Origin: Shouchella rhizosphaerae | GTDB lineage: Bacteria; Bacillota; Bacilli; Bacillales; Bacillaceae_D | Assembly: GCF_900142675.1 (NCBI RefSeq) | Contig: NZ_FRBS01000007.1 | Location: 62,001-126,000, forward strand | Length of the DNA stretch: 64,000 nucleotides | Direction: 5' to 3' | Made by a program: the position numbers and the translations under genes | Shown: piece by piece, positions 35,184 to 44,099 of the stretch | Layout of the letters: each line of letters opens with the position of its first letter | Position numbering within the stretch: the first letter of the stretch is position 1 | Notes under the pieces: model-generated | Seen by the model: the letters and a program-made list of their open reading frames with translations, nothing else | Databases searched by the model: none | Told to the model about the DNA's origin: nothing

Positions 35184-38100
35184 ATGAAACGAAACAAGGG
35201 ATTGACATTCTTTAAAAAAGTAGAAAGCTATTCGGACAATTGGTCCATTCTCGAGGAGAAGAGCCGGGAATGGGAGGATATGTACCGAAACCGGTGGTCC
35301 CATGACAAGGTGGTCAGAACCACCCATGGGGTTAACTGTACCGGCTCCTGCAGCTGGAAGGTGTTTGTGAAGAGTGGCATCATTACGTGGGAAAACCAGC
35401 AGATTGATTATCCTTCCTGCGGGCCGGATATGCCTGAATTTGAACCGCGAGGCTGTCCAAGGGGAGCCTCATTCTCCTGGTATGAGTACAGTCCGTTGCG
35501 CGTGAAATATCCTTATATGCGTGGACGGCTATGGCGGCTCTGGAAAGAGGCCCTTAAGCAGCACGATGATCCAGTCGCCGCTTGGGCAAGCATTGTGGAG
35601 GATCCCGAGAAGGCTAACTCATACAAGCAGGCACGAGGAAAGGGCGGCCATGTCCGCGTATCCTGGCAGGATGCGACACAGCTAATCTCCGCCCAGTTAA
35701 TCTATACGATACGCAAATACGGTCCAGACCGGATAGCCGGATTCACGCCGATTCCGGCAATGTCGATGATCAGCTATGCCTCAGGCTCTCGCTTTATTTC
35801 TCTGCTGGGAGGCGAGATGCTTAGCTTTTATGATTGGTATGCCGATCTTCCGCCTGCTTCTCCGCAAATTTGGGGAGAGCAAACCGATGTGCCAGAATCG
35901 AGCGACTGGTATAACGCCGGCTACCTTATTATGTGGGGGTCGAATGTACCGCTGACACGCACGCCAGATGCCCATTTCATGACCGAGGTACGCTATAAAG
36001 GAACCAAGGTAGTTTCTGTTGCTCCAGATTACGCCGAAAACGTTAAATTTGCTGATAACTGGCTGGCGCCGAATCCTGGAACTGATGCAGCGATTGCTCA
36101 GGCAATGACTCATGTTATTTTGAACGAATATTATCATAAACGCCAGGAGCCGATGTTCCTGGATTATGCGAAGCAGTATACAGATATGCCTTTTCTAATT
36201 TTGTTAGAGGAGTTTGAGGACGGCTATAAAGCAGGGCGCTTCCTCCGGGCAAGTGATCTCGGGGAAACGTCCCCTCATGCGGAATGGAAGCCAGTTCTTA
36301 TTGATGAAACAACAGAAGAAGTTTTGGTGCCTAACGGGACGATGGGACAGCGCTGGGAAGAGGGGAAACAGTGGAACCTCATTTTGGAGCGCGAGGACGG
36401 TTCGGTGATATCGCCTGCACTCTCGGTGGAACCCCATGGAGAGGCGTTTCAAACGATTTATTTTCCGTTCTTTGATAACGCAGGCAGCGGCACATTTAAA
36501 CGGGTGATTCCCGTCCGAACGATCCAGTTGGCCGATGGAACGAAACGTCTGGCAGCAACTGTGTACGACTTAATGCTGAGCCAGTACGGCATCCAGCGTA
36601 TCGGAAGCGAGTGGGAGGCTGATGGCTATGAGGATGAAACCTCGAAGTACACGCCTGCTTGGCAGGAGAGCATCACTGGTGTGAAAGCCTCCGTTGTCGT
36701 ACAAATTGCCCGGGAATTTGCCCAGAATTCTTTGGATACAGGTGGACGCTCCATGATCATTATGGGAGCTGGGATCAATCACTGGTTCAACAGCGACACA
36801 ATCTACAGAGCCATTCTGAATTTGGTTATCCTTACCGCATCTCAAGGCGTCAATGGAGGCGGGTGGGCCCATTATGTCGGTCAAGAAAAATGCCGCCCAA
36901 TCGAAGGCTGGTCAACTGTAGCGTTTGCGAAAGATTGGCAGGGGCCACCGCGGCAACAAAACGCGACTTCCTTCTTCTACTTTGCCACCGATCAATGGAA
37001 GTATGAGGAGATGGACACCGAATCGTTGAAATCGCCTACTGGTGGCGAAACTCGGTACACCCATCCTGCCGATTACAACGTTCTGGCTGCAAGGCTTGGC
37101 TGGCTCCCGTCCTATCCTCAGTTCAACAAGAGCAGTCTAGCGTTTGCAGAGGAGGCGAAGCAGCAAGGAAAAACAAACAACGAGGACATCGTCAAGCATG
37201 CTTATGAGCAAATCGTCTCTGGCAAAACCACATTTGCGGCCGAGGATCCCGATGCACCGGAAAATTTTCCGCGCACGATGTTTGTATGGCGGTCTAACCT
37301 AATTTCCAGCTCGGCTAAGGGGCAGGAATATTTTATGAAACATCTGCTAGGCACGTCGGATAATTTGCTCTCTTCTCCGAACGAGGAGCAAAAGCCAGAG
37401 GAGATGGTCTGGCGGGAAGAAGCAGTCGGCAAGCTAGACCTGCTAGTTGCGCTTGATTTTCGCATGACTGCAACGCCGATTTATGCCGATATCGTCCTGC
37501 CTGCAGCAACTTGGTACGAGAAGACGGATCTCTCTTCAACCGATATGCATCCGTTCGTCCATCCGTTTAATCCGGCCGTTGATCCTCTGTGGGAATCGCG
37601 CTCAGACTGGGATATTTACAGAACCCTTGCCAAGACCTTTTCAGAAATGGCCAAAGACCACCTCCCCGGCGTACACAAAGATTTGGTCGCTACGCCGCTC
37701 GCCCATGATTCTGCGAGTGAAATTGCCCAGCCTTATGGCGTCGTCAAGGATTGGCGCAAGGGCGAGATTGAAGCGGTGCCTGGCAAAACGATGCCGAATT
37801 TGACGATTGTGGAACGGGACTATACACAAATTTATAACAAATATATTTCGCTTGGCCCAGGACTGGCCAACGGCAAGGTAGGGGCGCACGGCGTCAGCTT
37901 CCCGGTGGCCGAGGAATACGAGGAACTGAAGCGGATCAACGGCATCTATGAGGACGACACGATTAAGCAGGGACTGCCGAAATTGTATACGGCACGTCAT
38001 GCGGCTGAAACCATATTGACGCTATCATCAGCCACCAACGGCCGTGTATCCCAGCGTGCCTGGGAGGCGCTCGAACAGGATACCGGCGTCCAACTTGCAG

Positions 38101-38858
38101 ATATTTCAGCGGATCGGTCAGCGGAGCGGATTACGTTCCAAAGCATCACGGCCCAGCCACGGGAGGTTATCCCAACACCGGTGTTTACCGGATCCAATAA
38201 GATGGGAAGAAGGTATTCCCCATTTACGACCAATATTGAACGCTTGGTACCTTTTAGGACATTGACTGGCAGACAACATTTTTATATCGATCATGAGATT
38301 TTTCTGCAATTCGGCGAAGCGCTGCCAGTGTACAAACCGACGTTGCCGCCGATGGTATTCGGGCCTCGCGACAGGCAGGTGGATGGCAGCGACGAAACGC
38401 TCGTGCTGCGTTATTTAACACCACATGGGAAGTGGAATATCCACAGCACGTATCAGGATAATCTGCACATGCTGACACTATTCCGGGGCGGGCCGACAGT
38501 ATGGCTGAACAATGAAGACGCTGCTGCTCATCACATTCAGGACAACGACTGGCTCGAGGTATACAACCGAAATGGAGTGGTCACAGCCAGAGCTGTCGTT
38601 AGCCATCGGATGCCAAAAGGGACGATGTTTATGTACCATGCCCAAGACAAACATATTTACGTCCCAGGCTCCGAAATTACGAAAAACCGCGGCGGTAGTC
38701 ACAATGCCCCGACTCGGATCCACGTGAAGCCGACACAAGTAGTCGGGGGCTATGCCCAACTGAGCTATGGATTTAATTACTACGGACCGATCGGAAACCA
38801 ACGGGATGTGTACGTGGCTGTTCGCAAAATGAAAGAGGTGGATTGGCTTGAAGATTAA
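35184..38858 (+). CDS. narG: Respiratory nitrate reductase alpha subunit
   Basis: This is the molybdopterin-bis(MGD) catalytic subunit that reduces nitrate to nitrite on the cytoplasmic face. The N-terminal cluster FS0 site is THGVNCTGSCSW with a later CPRG, using His as first ligand as in NarG. From the ATG at 35184 the protein has 1224 residues, near B. subtilis NarG. It has AAGGAG upstream though at long spacing; an in-frame ATG at 35121 would add 21 residues. It heads the narGHJI operon and overlaps narH by 11 bases. Codons are G+C-richer than in flanking genes. Confidence 0.96.
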   Translation: MKRNKGLTFFKKVESYSDNWSILEEKSREWEDMYRNRWSHDKVVRTTHGVNCTGSCSWKVFVKSGIITWENQQIDYPSCGPDMPEFEPRGCPRGASFSWYEYSPLRVKYPYMRGRLWRLWKEALKQHDDPVAAWASIVEDPEKANSYKQARGKGGHVRVSWQDATQLISAQLIYTIRKYGPDRIAGFTPIPAMSMISYASGSRFISLLGGEMLSFYDWYADLPPASPQIWGEQTDVPESSDWYNAGYLIMWGSNVPLTRTPDAHFMTEVRYKGTKVVSVAPDYAENVKFADNWLAPNPGTDAAIAQAMTHVILNEYYHKRQEPMFLDYAKQYTDMPFLILLEEFEDGYKAGRFLRASDLGETSPHAEWKPVLIDETTEEVLVPNGTMGQRWEEGKQWNLILEREDGSVISPALSVEPHGEAFQTIYFPFFDNAGSGTFKRVIPVRTIQLADGTKRLAATVYDLMLSQYGIQRIGSEWEADGYEDETSKYTPAWQESITGVKASVVVQIAREFAQNSLDTGGRSMIIMGAGINHWFNSDTIYRAILNLVILTASQGVNGGGWAHYVGQEKCRPIEGWSTVAFAKDWQGPPRQQNATSFFYFATDQWKYEEMDTESLKSPTGGETRYTHPADYNVLAARLGWLPSYPQFNKSSLAFAEEAKQQGKTNNEDIVKHAYEQIVSGKTTFAAEDPDAPENFPRTMFVWRSNLISSSAKGQEYFMKHLLGTSDNLLSSPNEEQKPEEMVWREEAVGKLDLLVALDFRMTATPIYADIVLPAATWYEKTDLSSTDMHPFVHPFNPAVDPLWESRSDWDIYRTLAKTFSEMAKDHLPGVHKDLVATPLAHDSASEIAQPYGVVKDWRKGEIEAVPGKTMPNLTIVERDYTQIYNKYISLGPGLANGKVGAHGVSFPVAEEYEELKRINGIYEDDTIKQGLPKLYTARHAAETILTLSSATNGRVSQRAWEALEQDTGVQLADISADRSAERITFQSITAQPREVIPTPVFTGSNKMGRRYSPFTTNIERLVPFRTLTGRQHFYIDHEIFLQFGEALPVYKPTLPPMVFGPRDRQVDGSDETLVLRYLTPHGKWNIHSTYQDNLHMLTLFRGGPTVWLNNEDAAAHHIQDNDWLEVYNRNGVVTARAVVSHRMPKGTMFMYHAQDKHIYVPGSEITKNRGGSHNAPTRIHVKPTQVVGGYAQLSYGFNYYGPIGNQRDVYVAVRKMKEVDWLED

Positions 38859-40383
38859 AGCGCAAGTGGCCATGGTGATGAATTTAGATAAATGCATTGG
38901 TTGTCATACTTGCAGCGTGACTTGCAAGAGTACGTGGACCAACCGACCAGGGGCCGAGTATATATGGTTCAACAATGTCGAGACAAAACCGGGCATCGGA
39001 TACCCGGTTCGCTGGGAGGATCAGGAACAATACAAAGGGGGCTGGACACTTAAGAACGGCAAGTTGGAACTGAAATCTGGCAGCAAGTTGTCCAAAATCG
39101 CCCTTGGCAGCATTTTTCACAATCCTGATATGCCGGAAATGAAGGATTACTATGAACCGTGGACTTACAACTATGAACATTTGACAAACGCTGGGGAGAA
39201 GAAGCATCAGCCAGTAGCCCGTCCGAAATCGGCAGTGACCGGGGACACGATGGATCTAGAGTGGGGACCCAATTGGGAGGATGATCTTGCGGGAGGCCAC
39301 GTAACAGGCCCCCGCGATCCGAATATCGAAAAGATCGAAGAAGAAATCAAGTTCAACTTTGAGCAAACGTTTATGATGTATTTGCCACGGTTGTGCGAAC
39401 ACTGCCTCAATCCGAGCTGTGTCGCTTCCTGCCCGTCAGGGGCGATGTATAAGCGCGATGAGGATGGAATTGTACTAGTTGACCAGGAAGCTTGCCGGGG
39501 CTGGCGGTACTGTATGACAGGCTGTCCTTACAAAAAAGTGTATTTCAACTGGAAAACGAATAAAGCGGAGAAATGTACATTTTGCTTTCCAAGAATCGAA
39601 GCCGGTTTGCCGACTGTCTGCTCCGAAACGTGTACTGGACGGATCCGCTATCTCGGCGTGCTGCTCTACGACGCCGATCGTGTACAAGAAGCGGCTTCCG
39701 TAGCGAATGAGCAGGATTTGTACCAGTCTCAGTGTGATTTGTTTCTTGACCCGAACGATCCGGCCATTATTGCCCAGGCCCGGGCAGATGGGCTTCCTGA
39801 GGAATGGATCGAAGCGGCACAGCAGTCGCCTGTGTATAAGCTGGCAATTGAATACAAGCTGGCATTTCCACTTCATCCAGAGTACCGGACGCTGCCGATG
39901 GTCTGGTATGTACCGCCGCTCAGCCCGATCATGAATCTATTTGAAGGCAAGGATTCGATCGGGAACCCAGATTTAATATTCCCTGCGATCGAGGAGATGC
40001 GCACGCCGATTCAGTATTTAGCGAACTTGCTTACGGCCGGGGATACCGAGACGGTAAAGGGAGCGCTTCAGAAAATGGCCATGATGAGATCGATGATGCG
40101 GGCCGTCTCCTCTGGCGCTGACTTTGACGAACGTCGCTTAACACGGGTGGGGCTCACTTCAACTCAGGTGAAAGAAATGTATCGTTTGCTGGCAATTGCC
40201 AAATATGAAGATCGGTTTGTCATCCCTACTTCGCATAAGGAGGCGTACATGGATGTGTATCGCTCCCAAGGGGATGAAGGCTTTGGGCTCGGTTGCACGG
40301 GCTGCGGCCCAGAGGGCTTTGGTGGCAAAAGCGGCAAAGAGATGTATGAAGAAAATTTCTACGGGGGGATTTGGCGTGATTGA
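38848..40383 (+). CDS. narH: Respiratory nitrate reductase beta subunit
   Basis: This 511-residue iron-sulfur protein carries electrons from NarI to NarG. Four ferredoxin-type cysteine groups are visible: CIGCHTCSVTC near residue 16, CEHCLNPSCVASCP near 184, CRGWRYCMTGCP near 217 and CTFCFPRIEAG near 244. In the third, a Trp replaces one Cys, the NarH mark of a 3Fe-4S cluster. The start is TTG at 38848, inside the end of narG, with AGAGGTGG upstream. Confidence 0.96.
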   Translation: MKIKAQVAMVMNLDKCIGCHTCSVTCKSTWTNRPGAEYIWFNNVETKPGIGYPVRWEDQEQYKGGWTLKNGKLELKSGSKLSKIALGSIFHNPDMPEMKDYYEPWTYNYEHLTNAGEKKHQPVARPKSAVTGDTMDLEWGPNWEDDLAGGHVTGPRDPNIEKIEEEIKFNFEQTFMMYLPRLCEHCLNPSCVASCPSGAMYKRDEDGIVLVDQEACRGWRYCMTGCPYKKVYFNWKTNKAEKCTFCFPRIEAGLPTVCSETCTGRIRYLGVLLYDADRVQEAASVANEQDLYQSQCDLFLDPNDPAIIAQARADGLPEEWIEAAQQSPVYKLAIEYKLAFPLHPEYRTLPMVWYVPPLSPIMNLFEGKDSIGNPDLIFPAIEEMRTPIQYLANLLTAGDTETVKGALQKMAMMRSMMRAVSSGADFDERRLTRVGLTSTQVKEMYRLLAIAKYEDRFVIPTSHKEAYMDVYRSQGDEGFGLGCTGCGPEGFGGKSGKEMYEENFYGGIWRD

Positions 40384-40945
40384 TCTTGAGAAGCTACATG
40401 AGCAGAAGTCACGATTCGCCTTTTTTGCCCGCCAGCTTATGTACCCAGAGAAGTTGGATTTTCATCCTGATGTGTGGACGGAAGCGCTGACTGCCGGACA
40501 CCCGGCCCATCCTTCACTCCAGAAATACTGGCATCTCATGCAAAATTACAGCTTCGAGCAGATCGAAGAGATGTATGTGCAGACGTTTGATTTTCAAAAA
40601 GACACAACCTTGTACATGACCTTTTACAAATATGAGGACAGCCGGGAGCGGGGAGCGCTCCTCGTACGGCTCAAACAAGCATATGAGCTGTTTGGCCTTG
40701 CGATCGAAGGCACCGAACTCTCAGATTACTTGCCGCTCATGTGTGAATTTCTGTACGCCGCCCCTTGGCAGGGCCATGAGCAGCAAGCTGCAAGCAGCCT
40801 GGATTTGATGCTGGCGGTAATGGAGGATGGAACTTATCATTTGCTAAATGCTTTAGAAAAAGCAGACAGCCCTTATTTTCATCTCATTAAGGGACTGCGG
40901 GAAACGTTTAAGGTATGCGTTATACAGGAGGCTCCAGGCAAATGA
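40376..40945 (+). CDS. narJ: Nitrate reductase assembly chaperone
   Basis: This 189-residue all-helical chaperone of the NarJ/TorD family binds apo-NarG until the molybdenum cofactor is inserted. The central helix pair (DTTLYMTFYKYEDSRERGAL) and LSDYLPLMCEFLYAAP match NarJ. The start is GTG at 40376 with GGGGGGAT before it, overlapping narH by 8 bases. Overlaps on both sides show tight translational coupling. Confidence 0.93.
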   Translation: MIDLEKLHEQKSRFAFFARQLMYPEKLDFHPDVWTEALTAGHPAHPSLQKYWHLMQNYSFEQIEEMYVQTFDFQKDTTLYMTFYKYEDSRERGALLVRLKQAYELFGLAIEGTELSDYLPLMCEFLYAAPWQGHEQQAASSLDLMLAVMEDGTYHLLNALEKADSPYFHLIKGLRETFKVCVIQEAPGK

Positions 40946-41628
40946 GTATAATGGATCCGTTTTTGTGGGTGATTTACCCTTATATATGTTTCTCTGTTTT
41001 TGTGGTCGGACATATCTACCGGTATCGAACAGACCAGTTTAACTGGACGGCGAAGTCGAGCGAGTTTGTTGAGAAAAAAAGACTAAGGGCAGGCAGCCTG
41101 ATGTTTCACTTAGGCATCATCCCGGTCATTATGGGCCATGTGGCAGGACTGGGCATACCCCAGTCCTGGATGGAGGCAGTCGGTGTGAATGAACATCTAT
41201 ACCATATCGGAGCCGTATATATAGGCAGCGCGTTCGGATTTTTAACTCTTGCTGGCATGGTCCTGCTTACTTTTCGACGATTTACGATGAAAAATGTGCG
41301 CCAGCTCAGCTCCGCCTCGGATATGATCGTAAATGTCCTGCTGCTGTTTATTGTAGCGGTAGGCATGTACAGCACCCTTGTCACCAATGCTCTGCAGCCG
41401 GACTTCAATTACCGGGAGACGGTGTCGGTCTGGTTTCGCCAGCTTTTTCTCTTCCGGCCGGACGCGGGCTTAATGATAGACGTGCCGCTGTCATTTAAAA
41501 TTCATATTACTGCTGGCTTGCTCATTTTTGCGTTGTGGCCGTTTACTAGACTTGTCCATGTATGGAGTGTGCCGTTGAATTATATCGGCAGACGATATAT
41601 CCTTTATAGAAAGCACCGTAAAATATGA
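40942..41628 (+). CDS. narI: Respiratory nitrate reductase gamma subunit (cytochrome b)
   Basis: This 228-residue membrane cytochrome takes electrons from menaquinol and passes them to NarH. It has five membrane segments. Likely heme His residues are FHLGIIPVIMGHVAG and, in the last helices, FKIHITAGLL and RLVHVWSVPLNYIGR. The ATG at 40942 overlaps the narJ stop (ATGA) and is preceded by AGGAGG. Confidence 0.95.
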   Translation: MSIMDPFLWVIYPYICFSVFVVGHIYRYRTDQFNWTAKSSEFVEKKRLRAGSLMFHLGIIPVIMGHVAGLGIPQSWMEAVGVNEHLYHIGAVYIGSAFGFLTLAGMVLLTFRRFTMKNVRQLSSASDMIVNVLLLFIVAVGMYSTLVTNALQPDFNYRETVSVWFRQLFLFRPDAGLMIDVPLSFKIHITAGLLIFALWPFTRLVHVWSVPLNYIGRRYILYRKHRKI

Positions 41629-41685
41629 ACGTAGCTAAGAGAAGGCTAAAGCAGCCTTCTTTTCTACGCCAGAGGAGTTATAGTT

Positions 41686-42156
41686 ATGACAATGGCGGAT
41701 CTCCCTTCAATCAATTATCAACAGGAGATTGACGACATCCGGAAGAGATGGAAGTTTGACTTTGTATCTCTAGCTCTCGTCCAGCCGGCCGAAGATCGGT
41801 TTGTATTAACGTGGCAGTATGTGTCCGGGAACATGAATGACCGGTACAAGCGGATTGTGCTCCATTCAGGCAAAGGCGTTGCCGGGATCGTTTTTAAAAC
41901 AGGAAAAGCAATACTGCTCCAAAATGTGAACAGCGATATCGGCACAAGGGACTTGTTCAATTATCCTATTATTGTGTCAGAACAGTTGAAAAGCCTCGGG
42001 GCGTTGCCGCTATGGGAAGGGGCGCGTGTCGTTGGCGTGCTGTTAGTCGGCTTTCGCAAGGAGAATGTTTTAAATCAACCATCGTTTGCGAGCTTCCAAG
42101 AAAGCTTAGGCTCGACGTTTGGAGCTTTTCAGATCAGGGAGGTGTCACAGCCTTGA
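41686..42156 (+). CDS. nreA: GAF-domain nitrate sensor NreA
   Basis: This 156-residue cytoplasmic GAF protein (KGVAGIVFKTGKAIL, ARVVGVLLVGF) matches NreA, which binds nitrate and controls the NreB kinase. It sits between narI and nreB, and its stop overlaps the TTG start of nreB (TTGA), as in nreABC operons of Staphylococcus. Nitrate sensing and oxygen sensing would thus be combined in one complex. Confidence 0.85.
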   Translation: MTMADLPSINYQQEIDDIRKRWKFDFVSLALVQPAEDRFVLTWQYVSGNMNDRYKRIVLHSGKGVAGIVFKTGKAILLQNVNSDIGTRDLFNYPIIVSEQLKSLGALPLWEGARVVGVLLVGFRKENVLNQPSFASFQESLGSTFGAFQIREVSQP

Positions 42157-43232
42157 AAACGATGACCGGGGAACACTTGAGCGAATTGATGAACAAGCTG
42201 TACCGGAATAGCATGGAGGCTATGATCTTCATCGATGAAGAAGGCAACGTGATTGATATGAATCCCGCGGCGGAGCAGATTATTGACCCGCAAGTCATTA
42301 GGCGAATTCGCGCCGGAACTGACGAATCGTTCTGTCAAACTTGCAAAGGCTACACGGATGAACAAGAACTGATCTCTTGTGCCAATTGCTACCTCGATTA
42401 TCCCCAAGGAGAGTTTTCCTCCTTTCAATTGTTTCTTAAGACAAAGGATGGGGCTGTCGTTCCGTTTGCCGCGAGCTACCATACGATTGACGAGGAAGCT
42501 GGCGTGCGGGTGCTCATGTTGCTGGATCTGACGAAGCAGCAGAAAACGCAGGAGATGCTACAGCGCAATCATATGCTTAAATATGTCATTAAAGCACAGG
42601 AGGACGAGCGTAAGCGGATTTCTCGGGAGCTTCATGACAGCGTAGCCCAGGAACTGTTAAGCTCACTCGTCGACCTGCGTGTTGTCAAATATATGGATGT
42701 CGGGGAAGATGTGCTGAAGAAGCTCCAGCATACCGAGCAATCTTTGACACGGCTGCTCGATGACATCCGCCATTTAGCGGTGGAGCTGCGCCCCTCTTCG
42801 CTAGATGATCTCGGGCTGGAAGCAGCCTTTCGCTCCCATTTTAAGTGGATGGAGAAAAATTACGGACTGCTGGTGAAGTTTTCCGCAGAGCTTGCCGCAG
42901 CTCGCTATGGAAGCGAAATTGAGACGGTCGTTTATCGTGTATGTCAAGAGGCCGTGCTTAACGCCTTGAAGTATGCAGAAACTGATGAGGTCTACGTGCG
43001 GCTGTGCGAGGAGCACGGTCAGCTTCAACTGGTGGTTAGAGATGAGGGCGTGGGATTTGATATGGTCATTAACGAAGCAAAGGGAACTGGACTCGGTTTG
43101 TATGGAATGCGTGAGCGGACCGAGCTGGTGGGCGGTCAGTTTACGATCCACTCCGCCGTGGGCGAAGGGACTACTGTTCAGCTAAGCATCCCGCTGCCGA
43201 AGATAAAGGAGAAACGGGAGGTGGAGGCATGA
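42153..43232 (+). CDS. nreB: Oxygen-sensing histidine kinase NreB
   Basis: This 359-residue cytoplasmic kinase begins with a PAS domain carrying four cysteines as CQTC and CANC, the NreB ligands of an oxygen-labile 4Fe-4S cluster. The HisKA_3 dimerisation helix follows ([20 protein letters not shown], phospho-His in RELHD), then a HATPase domain ([20 protein letters not shown]). I use TTG at 42153 because GGGAGGTG is 8 bases before it; ATG at 42162 is too far. Without oxygen the kinase would activate NreC and the nar genes. Confidence 0.92.
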   Translation: MKTMTGEHLSELMNKLYRNSMEAMIFIDEEGNVIDMNPAAEQIIDPQVIRRIRAGTDESFCQTCKGYTDEQELISCANCYLDYPQGEFSSFQLFLKTKDGAVVPFAASYHTIDEEAGVRVLMLLDLTKQQKTQEMLQRNHMLKYVIKAQEDERKRISRELHDSVAQELLSSLVDLRVVKYMDVGEDVLKKLQHTEQSLTRLLDDIRHLAVELRPSSLDDLGLEAAFRSHFKWMEKNYGLLVKFSAELAAARYGSEIETVVYRVCQEAVLNALKYAETDEVYVRLCEEHGQLQLVVRDEGVGFDMVINEAKGTGLGLYGMRERTELVGGQFTIHSAVGEGTTVQLSIPLPKIKEKREVEA

Positions 43233-43876
43233 AAATTGTCATTGCAGACGATCATGCTGTTGTTCGAAGCGGGTTTTCTATGATTTTGAACTATCAGCCG
43301 GATATGGAGGTGGTAGCCACCGCAGCCGATGGCCTGGAAGCCTACGCAATGGTGGCAAGGCATCGTCCAGATGTGCTGCTAATGGATTTAAGCATGCCCC
43401 CCGGGGAAAGTGGGCTCATTGCCACAGGCAAAATCAGCAGCGAGTTTCCAGATACGAAAATTATTATTTTGACCATGTATGATGACGAGGATTACTTGTT
43501 TCATGTCCTGAAGAATGGAGCAGCAGGGTATGTGCTCAAAAACGCGCCTGATGACGAACTTCTATCGGCCATACGAACGGTTCATTCTGGTGGCACTTAT
43601 ATTCATCCTCAAATGGCTACTTCTTTGGTCCGGGAATTCATAAAAAAAGACAGCGAAAGGGCCGAGCAAGATCTGTTCAACGGCTTGTCCCAGCGAGAGG
43701 TTGAAATATTGCCGTTGATTGCAAAAGGCTTTGGGAACAAGGAGATTGCCGAGAAGCTGTATGTATCCGTCAAGACCGTCGAGGCGCATAAGGCTAAAAT
43801 CATGGAGAAGCTTAACCTGAAGAGCCGGCCGGAGTTGGTTGAATATGCGTTGAAGAAAAAACTGCTAGATTTTTAG
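43229..43876 (+). CDS. nreC: Response regulator NreC (NarL/LuxR family)
   Basis: This 215-residue protein has a receiver domain ([11 protein letters not shown], phospho-Asp in [14 protein letters not shown], Lys in GYVLKNAP) and a LuxR-type HTH ([34 protein letters not shown]). It overlaps nreB by four bases (ATGA). It should bind nar promoters when phosphorylated by NreB. Confidence 0.93.
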   Translation: MKIVIADDHAVVRSGFSMILNYQPDMEVVATAADGLEAYAMVARHRPDVLLMDLSMPPGESGLIATGKISSEFPDTKIIILTMYDDEDYLFHVLKNGAAGYVLKNAPDDELLSAIRTVHSGGTYIHPQMATSLVREFIKKDSERAEQDLFNGLSQREVEILPLIAKGFGNKEIAEKLYVSVKTVEAHKAKIMEKLNLKSRPELVEYALKKKLLDF

Positions 43877-43977
43877 AGCCGTGTGCTACACGGCCATTTA
43901 TTATGTTAGGGATTAGCAGAATCTTCGTTTATCTACTTCTTTTTAAAGGGCTTTAGGGAGTCTGTTGATAAGATCAT

Positions 43978-44013
43978 AGGGAAGTTCCTTGGTAAGAATC
44001 AGGGAACTTCCCT
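43978..44013 (+). terminator. Hairpin after nreC
   Basis: AGGGAAGTTCC at 43978-43988 and GGAACTTCCCT at 44003-44013 form a perfect 11-base stem. The following ATTATGTTTG is only partly T-rich, so termination may be incomplete. Bases 43877-43977 hold nothing else I can support. Confidence 0.6.
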
Positions 44014-44021
44014 ATTATGTT

Positions 44022-44037
44022 TGTGAATAAATTCACT
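44022..44037 (+). promoter_or_regulatory. FNR/CRP-type binding site upstream of narK
   Basis: TGTGA-ATAAAT-TCACT differs by one base from the FNR consensus TGTGA-N6-TCACA and is the only such site I find in the nitrate region. It lies ~65 bases before the narK start, so narK can be induced without oxygen separately from narGHJI. Confidence 0.65.
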
Positions 44038-44099
44038 TAAAATAAGAGACGGGGATCAAGCGCAAGAGCCATTCATTATGCACAGAAAAGGTGATGAGA

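Noticed and set aside
36200-38900. Several 80-140-codon frames opposite narG
   Set aside because: They are shadows produced by the G+C-rich codon use of narG and lack ribosome sites.
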